Both the position numbers and the translations under genes were made by a program. 12,757 nt of DNA, taken from contig CAZAPU010000021.1 in assembly GCA_964487215.1 (NCBI GenBank), positions 1-12,757 on the forward strand, in the 5' to 3' direction. The notes beneath the pieces were generated by a model, which saw nothing but the letters and a program-made list of their open reading frames with translations, ran no database searches and was not told where the DNA came from. The stretch comes from CAG-611 sp964487215. Its GTDB lineage: Bacteria > Bacillota_I > Bacilli_A > RF39 > UBA660. Position 1 is the stretch's first letter. Every line of letters starts with the position of its first letter. Shown piece by piece: positions 1 through 6,459 of this stretch.

Positions 1-42
1 ATGTTGTATCAATAGGAAGTTTAAAAGATTAGTATAAAATAT

Positions 43-92
43 TCAGGTACCGTTTAGAATGTAAAAGTATTTTCCGGTACCACTCAGGTACC
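43..92. repeat. Three GGTACC palindromes forming alternative hairpins
   Basis: GGTACC occurs at 46-51, 76-81 and 87-92, three times in 47 bp of very AT-rich DNA. The first two are arms of a 7-bp inverted repeat, GGTACCG (46-52) and CGGTACC (75-81). The nine bases TCAGGTACC are directly repeated at 43-51 and 84-92. Each GGTACC is self-complementary, so any two can pair and the pairings exclude each other. This could be the 5' part of a structured transcript or a protein-binding site; nothing in the sequence decides which. Confidence 0.6.
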
Positions 93-138
93 AATACACT
101 AATATTGATAGGTAAAGTAGGGTAATTACTGATAAATG

Positions 139-231
139 ATGGGCTAATTCAAAGGTAAAAAGCACATAATAAAGCCCATAAACACCCATTAGGTGAGCCC
201 CCTGAAGAGAGCGAAAGCTCTCACTTTTTTT
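139..231 (+). ncRNA. Candidate structured RNA unit 1 with terminator
   Basis: Three consecutive stems are visible on the plus strand. ATGGGCT (139-145) pairs with AGCCCAT (173-179). CACC (183-186) pairs with GGTG (192-195). GAGAGC (207-212) pairs with GCTCTC (217-222) around a GAAA tetraloop and is followed by seven T. Two conflicts make it look switch-like: GGGCT (141-145) can pair instead with a second AGCCC at 196-200, and GTGAG (193-197) can pair with CTCAC (220-224), which would open the terminator. It shares a layout with the unit at 261-356. I do not recognise an Rfam class. The 5' end is unknown and could include the GGTACC region. A leader, a free small RNA and an upstream gene's 3' end all remain possible. 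Confidence 0.4.
207..231 (+). terminator. Intrinsic terminator with GAAA tetraloop
   Basis: The 6-bp stem GAGAGC/GCTCTC with loop GAAA is followed by AC and seven T (225-231). This is a standard intrinsic terminator for plus-strand transcription entering from the left. Confidence 0.75.
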
Positions 232-260
232 GCTTAAATACAATTTTTATAATGAGGCAT

Positions 261-356
261 AATAAGCATTGTTAAGGCTTATTAGGATATTAAATTGGCT
301 CAAATGGCTAAAAAAGCAATCCCTCTGAAGCTAGGTCGAAAGACCTAGCACTTTTT
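261..356 (+). ncRNA. Candidate structured RNA unit 2 with terminator
   Basis: AATAAGC (261-267) and GCTTATT (277-283) form a perfect 7-bp hairpin. GGAT (285-288) can close with ATCC (319-322) around an A-rich segment containing TGGCT twice. GCTAGGTC (330-337) pairs with GACCTAGC (342-349) around GAAA, followed by ACTTTTTG. As in unit 1, ATTAGG precedes a short variable part, then CCC, then CTGAAG whose last G opens the terminator stem. A TATAAT at 248-253 could serve as a -10, giving a transcript start near 260, but no good -35 is visible. No family is recognised. Confidence 0.4.
330..356 (+). terminator. Intrinsic terminator, 8-bp stem, GAAA loop
   Basis: GCTAGGTC (330-337) and GACCTAGC (342-349) form an 8-bp perfect stem capped by GAAA, followed by ACTTTTT. 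It is the strongest hairpin in the left region and the second terminator within 130 bp on the same strand. Confidence 0.75.
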
Positions 357-396
357 GTTTGTGCCGTGTTTTACCAGTATTTATGCGGTTTTATGC

Positions 397-417
397 AATT
401 ACAACTCAATTGTAATT
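397..417. promoter_or_regulatory. 8-bp inverted repeat, operator-like
   Basis: AATTACAA (397-404) and TTGTAATT (410-417) are perfect inverted copies with a 5-bp spacer (CTCAA). The roughly 21-bp size and TTACAA-n5-TTGTAA form suit a dimeric winged-helix regulator such as a MarR-type protein. No regulator gene is in the window, so the assignment is inference. It lies about 150 bp upstream of the small secreted-peptide gene. Confidence 0.35.
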
Positions 418-461
418 CATCAGATTTAAATACGAATTAACATACTGTATTGTTTACCTAA

Positions 462-510
462 AGTTTAACTTAATTTTAAACTACCTGAAGAGTACATAAT
501 AATTTATGTA
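462..510. repeat. Two adjacent inverted repeats upstream of peptide gene
   Basis: AGTTTAA (462-468) and TTAAACT (476-482) form a 7-7-7 dyad. TACATAA (493-499) and TTATGTA (504-510) form a second one with a 4-nt loop. A CTGAAG (485-490) sits between them, as it does just before the two terminator hairpins farther left. The second hairpin is followed by A rather than T, so it is not a plus-strand terminator. An operator or a leader structure is possible. Confidence 0.4.
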
Positions 511-540
511 AAAAAGAATTATAGTTTAATCGTAACTATG

Positions 541-549
541 TGATATAAT
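541..549 (+). promoter_or_regulatory. Extended -10 promoter for the small secreted peptide
   Basis: TGATATAAT is a perfect extended -10 (TGnTATAAT). No good -35 is visible. A small dyad, ATAGTT (521-526) / AACTAT (534-539), lies just upstream where a regulator could act. The predicted start near 556 leaves a leader of only about 10 nt before the ATG at 565. Confidence 0.55.
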
Positions 550-564
550 TATCTTGGGTGTTAT

Positions 565-726
565 ATGAAAAAAAGTGCTGTTTTAATTAAAAACTATTTT
601 ATTTTATTGCTGTTATTAATATTAATCCCTACTAGTATTCATGCACAAAGAGGATGCTGTTCTCATCATGGAGGTGTAGCTGGATGTAGTTCAGGTGGAA
701 GACAAGTATGTAATGATGATAATTAA
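565..726 (+). CDS. Small secreted Cys/His peptide, CCSHHGGV motif
   Basis: This reading frame encodes 53 residues and is easily missed because of its length. It starts at ATG 565 after GGGTG (555-559) and an extended -10. Residues 1-27 look like a signal peptide: MKKS, a hydrophobic run (about 12-22, mostly Leu/Ile), then PTSIHA with likely cleavage after Ala27. The mature part is about 26 residues with Cys31, Cys32, Cys41 and Cys49 and the sequence GCCSHHGGVAGCSSGG. From memory, this CCSxHGGV Gly/Cys motif occurs in short secreted proteins and at the C-termini of some secreted bacterial nucleases. There it usually continues past VCND with a further SPSC-type cysteine segment, which is absent here. 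Its function is unknown. The peptide converges on the protease gene at 787-1527 and they share a terminator. Confidence 0.7.
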   Translation: MKKSAVLIKNYFILLLLLILIPTSIHAQRGCCSHHGGVAGCSSGGRQVCNDDN

Positions 727-761
727 TATTATTTATAGCAGAGAATGCAGCTAACAAATAG

Positions 762-788
762 AAAACTAAGTAATTTACTTAGTTTTTT
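762..788. terminator. Bidirectional terminator between convergent genes
   Basis: AAAACTAAGTAA (762-773) and TTACTTAGTTTT (775-786) are perfect inverted 12-mers separated by one base, so the real hairpin has a loop of about 5 nt. The arms themselves supply T-runs on both strands. It follows the peptide gene and abuts the stop codon (787-789) of the minus-strand protease gene, so it can end both transcripts. Confidence 0.75.
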
Positions 789-1527
789 ATTTGTTTGATA
801 TATCTTTTTTATCTATAGTCTTATTGATTGAAGATAATTTTTTTATCTTATACATTGATGTAGCAATTAAAAATAATATGTATATTATAAATAAAATATA
901 AGTTATTTTATTTTTTTTAATTAATAATAAATTATAAATTGTATGTAATATCATTGGTACTAAAATACTTAATATTGCATTTTTATTAAATTGTTTTTTA
1001 TTTTTAAAAATCAATGCATTTTTGGCAATACCTAAATAATATCCCATAGCTATTCCAAATGTAGCATGGCATGGTGCACATAAAACACCTCTTATTAAAT
1101 TAGGTAAAATTTCCTTTTGTGCAAATGAGAAACCATATATTACATTTTCTAGTATTGCAAATCCTATAGATACGAATACACAATAAATAATTTGATTATA
1201 TGAATATTTAAAATGTTTATTTTTCCAAGTAATTAAATAATTTATTATCCATTTCGAAGATTCTTCAACAAATGCAATGCTTATAATTAATTTAAAAATT
1301 GTTTGAGATATGTTTAATTCATTATAACTAAGATTTAAAAATGGAAACCATATTTTTAAACAATCTGAATAATAAATAGAAATATATCCTGCGATAATCC
1401 CACCAATAAATAATCCAGTTAATAAATAACTTGGTTGACTTATTTTATTATTATTTTTATATATATTCCATAGTATTAATAAACTTGGTATAGTACATAA
1501 AATAAGTAATATAGAAAAGAATAACAA
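787..1527 (-). CDS. PrsW-family intramembrane metalloprotease
   Basis: A hydrophobic protein of 246 residues from the start chosen here, with about seven to eight membrane segments. PrsW-type motifs are clear: EESSK (about 88-92), GFAILEN (122-128), a PCHATFG...MGYYLG segment with His154, and His195 in LHTIYN. These Glu and His residues match the predicted zinc site of the PrsW/CAAX-protease superfamily. B. subtilis PrsW cleaves an anti-sigma factor at site 1, but no anti-sigma factor is in this window, so the substrate is unknown. I chose TTG at 1527-1525 because AGGTGA (1537-1532) lies 4 nt before it. A longer frame reaches TTG 1587, but a -35/-10 pair (1584-1556) sits inside that extension. 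ATG 1545 is the alternative. The tail is Lys-rich and probably cytoplasmic. Confidence 0.8.
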   Translation of the reverse strand: MLFFSILLILCTIPSLLILWNIYKNNNKISQPSYLLTGLFIGGIIAGYISIYYSDCLKIWFPFLNLSYNELNISQTIFKLIISIAFVEESSKWIINYLITWKNKHFKYSYNQIIYCVFVSIGFAILENVIYGFSFAQKEILPNLIRGVLCAPCHATFGIAMGYYLGIAKNALIFKNKKQFNKNAILSILVPMILHTIYNLLLIKKNKITYILFIIYILFLIATSMYKIKKLSSINKTIDKKDISNK

Positions 1528-1555
1528 ATTATCACCTGCTTCCATTTTCATATAC

Positions 1556-1584
1556 ATTATACAATAATTATAACTATAAACCAA
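1556..1584 (-). promoter_or_regulatory. Promoter of the PrsW-like gene
   Basis: On the minus strand, TTGGTT (1584-1579) and TATAAT (1561-1556) are separated by exactly 17 bp. Transcription would begin near 1549, so codons upstream of that point cannot be translated from this promoter. Confidence 0.55.
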
Positions 1585-1661
1585 CAATAAAACTTAATTT
1601 TAAATAATAAAAGTAAATTTATAAATAATTAAAATCATTTGTTCTACATAAAGTGTAATTG

Positions 1662-1670
1662 TGATATAAT
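1662..1670 (+). promoter_or_regulatory. Extended -10 promoter of the ATPase-permease gene
   Basis: TGATATAAT is an extended -10 identical to the one before the small peptide gene, and the upstream bases are also similar (GTAACTATG there, GTAATTG here). The predicted leader is about 75 nt. A second TATAAT at 1695-1700 is possible but has no matching -35. The 1588-1750 gap is the divergent promoter region between the protease and transporter genes. Confidence 0.5.
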
Positions 1671-1750
1671 CTTATTGTTAAAAATTATTATAGGTATAAT
1701 ATGTATTCTAAGTAATAATTATATATAAGATAAAAAGAGAGGAAATAAAT

Positions 1751-4210
1751 ATGTTGGAATTAAAGAAGATAACAAAGATTTATAAAACAAATGATTTTAA
1801 GCAAACAGCATTAGATGAAATTGATATTAATTTTAGAAATAGTGAATTTGCTGCTATATTGGGACCATCAGGAAGTGGAAAAACAACATTATTAAATATT
1901 ATAGGAGGATTGGATCATTATACAACTGGAGATTTAATAATTAATAATACAAGTACAAAAAAGTATAATGATAGAGATTGGGATTCTTATCGTAATTATT
2001 GTATTGGATTTATATTTCAAAGTTATAATTTAATAAGTCATCAATCAATACTTGCTAATGTTGAATTAGCACTTACTTTATCAGGAGTATCTAAAAAGGA
2101 AAGAAGAAAAAGGGCAATTGAATCGTTAGAGACAGTTGGTTTAAAAAATCATATGAATAAGAAACCTAATCAATTATCTGGAGGGCAAATGCAAAGAGTA
2201 GCAATAGCTCGTGCTTTAATAAATAATCCAGATATATTATTGGCAGATGAACCAACAGGAGCACTAGATTCAGAAACAAGTGTTCAAGTTTTAGACATTC
2301 TACAAAAAGTTGCGAAAGATAAATTAGTTATTATGGTAACACATAATGCTGAACTTGCAGAAAAGTATGCAACAAGAATAATTAAAATAAAAGATGGCCA
2401 TTTAATTGAAGATACTAATCCTTATGATGATAAAGATACTATAAAAAATGATAAAGAAATAATAAAGAAAAAAACTTCAATGAGTTTAATGACAGCTTTA
2501 TCACTAAGTTTAAACAACTTGATGACAAAAAAAGGAAGAACAATACTTACTGCGATTGCTGGTAGTATTGGAATTATTGGTATAGCTTTGATATTATCGT
2601 TGTCAACTGGAGTTCAAGATTATATAAATAAAGTTCAAAGAGAAGCCTTAACAAGTTATCCCTTATCAATTGAATCTACTAATATTGATATAGCACAAAT
2701 GATGGGTAAAAATAACATAATGAATAAAGAAGAGATTACATGTAAAGAAAACAATATATGTACAATTGATAATATATCAAACAGTATTGAAATACAAACA
2801 TCATTATTGACTTCAACTAACAATTTGACTAATTTTAAAAAATATTTAGATAATAATGGAGATAATATTAATGATTATGTAACAGATATAAAATATTCTT
2901 ATGATGTAGACTTACAAATTTATAGTAAAGATTTTACTAATGGAATAGTTAAAATTAATCCTAATACTTTAAGTCTTACAGGAAAAGAATCTTTAGTAAA
3001 TAATCAAATTCGTATGACTATGATTAATACTAGTAGTAATGTTTTTAGTGAACTTATTGAAAACGATGCTTTATTAAATAGTGAATATGATGTTTTATCA
3101 GGTAGATTACCAAAATCTTATAATGAAATGGTTTTAGTTGTAGATAAAAACAACCAATTACCATTATCAGTTATGTACTCTTTAGATATTGAAAATAGAC
3201 AAGAGCTATCTGAATTAATAAATAATGATAATACAGATGATATAAAATTAGATAGTATTAATTATGATTATGATAAAATTATTGGAACAACTTATAAATT
3301 AGTCCTTAGTAGTGATTACTATACAAAAGAAAATAACACTTGGGTTAATAAGACAGACGATTTAGATTATATGAAAAATTTAATTACTAATGGTGTTGAT
3401 GTTTCTATCGTAGGAGTAGTAAAAATAAATAGTAATTCGGAAGATGTTCCAAGTGGTTTTGTTGGATATACTCATGACTTAATAGAATTTGTTATAAATC
3501 AAACAAATGAAAAAGATATAGTAAAAGAACAATTGGATAATAAATATATTAATGTTTTAACTGGAAAAAGTTTTGATAATTTTACGACAACTTATGAAAA
3601 CAATTTAAAGATATTAGGAATTGCTAATTTAGATAATCCAAGTTCAATTGATATTTATTCAAAAGATTTTGAATCAAAAGAACAAGTAGAAGAAGTAATA
3701 AAAAAGTACAATCAAATACAAGAAGATAATGGAAATGAAGAAAATATTATTGAATATACAGATATGATTGGAATATTATTATCTTCAGTTACATCTATAG
3801 TAAATGTTGTATCATATATATTAATTGCATTTGTAGCTGTGTCTTTAGTAGTATCAAGTATAATGATAGCTATAATTACTTATATATCTGTATTAGAAAG
3901 AACTAAAGAAATAGGTATATTAAGAGCAATTGGAGCAAGTAAAAAAGATGTTTCTAGAGTATTTAAAGCTGAAACAATTATTGAAGGATTTGTAGCAGGT
4001 ACCTTTGGTGTTGTCATTGCTTACTTATTAACTTTACCAATTAATTCAATAATTAATTCAATGTATGGAATAGAAAATATAGCTAAATTACCTTTAAATG
4101 CTAGTATAATATTAGTATTAATTAGTGTTATACTTACTGTCATAGCAGGCTTAATACCAGCAAGAATGGCAAGCAAGAAAGATCCTGTTGAATCATTAAG
4201 GAGTGAATAA
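1751..4210 (+). CDS. Fused ABC ATPase-FtsX permease, MacB type
   Basis: 819 residues. The N-terminal ATPase (about 1-225) has Walker A GPSGSGKTT (38-46), Gln90, LSGGQ (142-146), Walker B ILLADE (162-167) and switch His198, all intact, in the LolD/MacB style with DEPTGALD. After a charged linker comes one membrane segment (about 264-286), then a roughly 400-residue Asn/Asp-rich extracytoplasmic domain. The C-terminus has three membrane segments with the FtsX hallmark ERTKEIGILRAIGAS and ends in ARMASKKDPVESLRSE. ATPase-first fusion with four membrane segments is MacB architecture. Relatives move or sense peptides and lipoproteins at the envelope by mechanotransmission, often in antimicrobial-peptide resistance. 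The substrate here is unknown. The ribosome site AGAGAGGA lies 7-8 nt before ATG. It overlaps the next gene by one base. Confidence 0.88.
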   Translation: MLELKKITKIYKTNDFKQTALDEIDINFRNSEFAAILGPSGSGKTTLLNIIGGLDHYTTGDLIINNTSTKKYNDRDWDSYRNYCIGFIFQSYNLISHQSILANVELALTLSGVSKKERRKRAIESLETVGLKNHMNKKPNQLSGGQMQRVAIARALINNPDILLADEPTGALDSETSVQVLDILQKVAKDKLVIMVTHNAELAEKYATRIIKIKDGHLIEDTNPYDDKDTIKNDKEIIKKKTSMSLMTALSLSLNNLMTKKGRTILTAIAGSIGIIGIALILSLSTGVQDYINKVQREALTSYPLSIESTNIDIAQMMGKNNIMNKEEITCKENNICTIDNISNSIEIQTSLLTSTNNLTNFKKYLDNNGDNINDYVTDIKYSYDVDLQIYSKDFTNGIVKINPNTLSLTGKESLVNNQIRMTMINTSSNVFSELIENDALLNSEYDVLSGRLPKSYNEMVLVVDKNNQLPLSVMYSLDIENRQELSELINNDNTDDIKLDSINYDYDKIIGTTYKLVLSSDYYTKENNTWVNKTDDLDYMKNLITNGVDVSIVGVVKINSNSEDVPSGFVGYTHDLIEFVINQTNEKDIVKEQLDNKYINVLTGKSFDNFTTTYENNLKILGIANLDNPSSIDIYSKDFESKEQVEEVIKKYNQIQEDNGNEENIIEYTDMIGILLSSVTSIVNVVSYILIAFVAVSLVVSSIMIAIITYISVLERTKEIGILRAIGASKKDVSRVFKAETIIEGFVAGTFGVVIAYLLTLPINSIINSMYGIENIAKLPLNASIILVLISVILTVIAGLIPARMASKKDPVESLRSE

Positions 4211-4605
4211 TGTTTATGAAAGTAATAAGTATTAAACAACCTTGGGCTTCATTAATTATTGAAGGCTATAAGGAATATGAATTTAGAACATGGAAAACAA
4301 AATATCGTGGAGAAATATTTATTCATGCAAGTAAAACCTTTGATAATGAAGCAATGGAAAAATATAAAAATTTAAATTTAAAATATCCAACTGGTTGTAT
4401 TATTGGTAAAGCTATTTTAAATGATTGTATAGAAGTAAATCATGATTTTAAAAAATTATTAGAATCAAAAAATAAGTATCCATATATATATGATCATATT
4501 ATAAATGGTGATAAAAATAAATTTGGATTTAATATGACTAAAGTAGAAAAAATTGAGCCAATATTTGTAAAAGGTCAATTGGGAATATGGAATTTTAGCA
4601 TTTAA
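4210..4605 (+). CDS. ASCH-domain protein
   Basis: 131 residues. The N-terminus reads KVISIKQPWASLIIEGYK, followed by EYEFRTW, YRGEIFIHAS and, at the end, GQLGIWNF. These are the recognised features of the ASCH fold, a PUA-like beta-barrel thought to bind RNA or modified nucleosides. Some small ASCH proteins (YqfB of E. coli) are amidohydrolases acting on N4-acetylcytidine, but that activity cannot be read from this sequence. The start ATG shares its A with the TAA of the transporter gene (TAATG). AAGGAG (4198-4203) lies 6 nt upstream, which favours this start over the ATG at 4216. Coupling to a transporter gene is unexplained and may simply be operon economy. Confidence 0.85.
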   Translation: MFMKVISIKQPWASLIIEGYKEYEFRTWKTKYRGEIFIHASKTFDNEAMEKYKNLNLKYPTGCIIGKAILNDCIEVNHDFKKLLESKNKYPYIYDHIINGDKNKFGFNMTKVEKIEPIFVKGQLGIWNFSI

Positions 4606-4628
4606 TAATGTTTAATGTAATATAAATA

Positions 4629-4659
4629 AAAAAACTATAATAAAATAATATAGTTTTTT
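4629..4659 (+). terminator. Intrinsic terminator after the ASCH gene
   Basis: AAAAAACTATA (4629-4639) and TATAGTTTTTT (4649-4659) are perfect 11-mers around a 9-nt loop. The A-run/T-run arms can terminate transcription from either side. It separates the transporter-ASCH operon from the next. Confidence 0.7.
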
Positions 4660-4668
4660 CTTATTTCG

Positions 4669-4677
4669 TGTTAAAAT
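4669..4677 (+). promoter_or_regulatory. Probable extended -10 for the heterodimeric exporter operon
   Basis: TGTTAAAAT resembles an extended -10 (TGnTAnAAT class) and lies between the terminator and the AAGGAG of the next gene. No convincing -35 is visible. Confidence 0.35.
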
Positions 4678-4716
4678 ATTATAGAAGTTTAAGTGTAAAA
4701 GCAAGGAGTGAATTTT

Positions 4717-6459
4717 ATGATAAAAAAATTAAGTAAATCAATTAGAGAATATAAATGGTCAAGTTTATTAACACCATTTTTTGTTACTTTAGAAGTAATA
4801 ATGGAAATAATTATTCCTTTAGTAACAGCAAACTTAATCGATAATGGTTTATATGGTGGAAATATGGATGTTGTATATAAGGTAGGATTGCAATTAGTAT
4901 TATGTGCGATTCTAGCACTTGTATTTGGATTCTTTTCGGGAAGATTTGCAGCAAAAGCAGCAAGTGGTTTTGCAAAAAATTTAAGACAAGATTTATATTA
5001 TAAAGTAGAAGAATTTTCATTTTCTAATATAGATAAATTTTCAACAGCAAGTTTAATTACAAGACTTACTACAGATGTTAGTAATGTTCAAAATGCCTTT
5101 GCAATGATTATTAGAATAGCTGTAAGAAGTCCATTAATGCTAGTGAGTTCTTTACTTATGGTAATAAATATTAATCCAAAAATATCAATAATATATATAG
5201 TAATTATTCCAATTATAGGATTAGGCTTATATTTAATAATAAAAAAAGTATTTCCATTAATGAATAGAATATTTAAAACTTATGACAAATTAAATAATGT
5301 TGTAGAAGAAAATGTTAGTGGTATTAGAGTGGTAAAATCGTTTGTTCAAGAAGAACAAGAAAAAGAAAAATTTAGTAAAGTATCTAACAGTATTTATAAT
5401 GATTTTTCAAAAGCAGAAAAGCTAATGGCTTTAAATAATCCATTATTACAAACAGCAATTTATAGTTGTATGATTTTTATTTCTTGGTTTGGTGCAAAAA
5501 TAATAGTTAATTCTCATATGACTGAACTTACAACTGGTCAATTGATGACTTTATTTACTTATACAAGTCAAATACTATTTAGTTTATTAATTTTATCTAT
5601 GATATTTGTAATGATAATTATTTCAAGAACATCTGCTAAAAGAATAATAGAAGTTCTTGATGAAAAAATAGATTTAGTTAATCCGAAAAATCCAATATAT
5701 GAAATAAAAAATGGAGATATAAAATTTGACAATGTTGGTTTTAGTTATGTAAATGATAAGAAAAAAGAAGTACTGAAAAATATAAATTTAGAAATAAAAT
5801 CAGGAGAAACTATTGGTATTATTGGAGGAACAGGTAGCAGTAAAACTAGCTTAATGAATTTAATTCCAAGATTATATGATGTAACAGAAGGAAAAGTTTT
5901 AGTTGGCGATATAGATGTAAAAAATTATGATATTAAATCACTTCGTGATGCTGTTGCAGTTGTATTACAAAAAAATGTTCTTTTTTCGGGAACAATTAAA
6001 GAAAATTTAAAATATGGAGATGAAAATGCTACCGATGAAGAAATGCAAGAAGCTTGTGTAGCAGCTTGTTGTGATGACTTTATCCAAAAATTGCCTGATA
6101 AATACGATACCTATATTGAACAAGGAGGTACTAATGTATCTGGTGGACAAAAACAAAGATTATGTATTGCTAGAGCATTACTAAAAAAGCCTAAAATACT
6201 TATTTTAGATGATTCAACTAGTGCTGTTGATACAAAAACAGATAGTTTAATTAGAACATCTTTAAAAAAATTATTACCTGGTACAACAAAAATAATAATT
6301 GCTCAAAGAATCTCTAGTGTTATGGATGCTGATAGAATTATTGTTATAGATAAAGGCAAAATAAATGGAATTGGAAATCATGAAGAATTACTAAAAAACA
6401 ATAAAATATATACAGAAGTATATGAATCTCAAACTAAAGGAAGTGATAACAATGAATAA
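4717..6459 (+). CDS. ABC exporter half, degenerate ATPase subunit
   Basis: 580 residues: a six-helix exporter membrane domain (about 15-305) followed by an ATPase domain. Key residues: Walker A GGTGSSKT (370-377, Ser where the last Gly is usual), Gln418, VSGGQ (474-478), Walker B ILILDD (Asp499 in place of the catalytic Glu) and IAQR (Gln530 in place of the switch His). The Asp/Gln pair marks the degenerate-site subunit of heterodimeric exporters such as TM287/288, BmrCD and LmrCD. The next gene supplies the canonical partner. These exporters usually expel drugs, lipids or peptides; the substrate is not readable. I start at ATG 4717 because AAGGAG (4703-4708) is well spaced for it and overlaps the GTG at 4708 that would otherwise extend the frame. 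Confidence 0.9.
   Translation: MIKKLSKSIREYKWSSLLTPFFVTLEVIMEIIIPLVTANLIDNGLYGGNMDVVYKVGLQLVLCAILALVFGFFSGRFAAKAASGFAKNLRQDLYYKVEEFSFSNIDKFSTASLITRLTTDVSNVQNAFAMIIRIAVRSPLMLVSSLLMVININPKISIIYIVIIPIIGLGLYLIIKKVFPLMNRIFKTYDKLNNVVEENVSGIRVVKSFVQEEQEKEKFSKVSNSIYNDFSKAEKLMALNNPLLQTAIYSCMIFISWFGAKIIVNSHMTELTTGQLMTLFTYTSQILFSLLILSMIFVMIIISRTSAKRIIEVLDEKIDLVNPKNPIYEIKNGDIKFDNVGFSYVNDKKKEVLKNINLEIKSGETIGIIGGTGSSKTSLMNLIPRLYDVTEGKVLVGDIDVKNYDIKSLRDAVAVVLQKNVLFSGTIKENLKYGDENATDEEMQEACVAACCDDFIQKLPDKYDTYIEQGGTNVSGGQKQRLCIARALLKKPKILILDDSTSAVDTKTDSLIRTSLKKLLPGTTKIIIAQRISSVMDADRIIVIDKGKINGIGNHEELLKNNKIYTEVYESQTKGSDNNE

Noticed and set aside
43..92. CRISPR or other regular repeat array
   Set aside because: Only three short palindromes with unequal spacing and no unique spacers of constant length.
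43..243. 66-codon open frame on the minus strand
   Set aside because: It runs across the GGTACC repeats and the GAAA hairpin, has no good ribosome site and no recognisable protein features. RNA structure explains the region better.
139..356. Hammerhead ribozyme or known riboswitch, suggested by CTGA and GAAA
   Set aside because: CTGAAG lacks the CTGATGA core, and GAAA is the loop of a terminator stem rather than a core strand. I could not match the preQ1, SAM, THF, fluoride, guanidine or cobalamin consensus.
1695..1700. Second TATAAT before the ATPase-permease gene
   Set aside because: No -35 at a suitable distance; the extended -10 at 1662-1670 is stronger.
4021..4239. Minus-strand frame opposite the transporter's C-terminus
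   Set aside because: It is a shadow of the FtsX membrane segment coding sequence, without its own ribosome site or promoter. The same holds for the frames at 4811-5020, 9375-9602 and 11237-11500.
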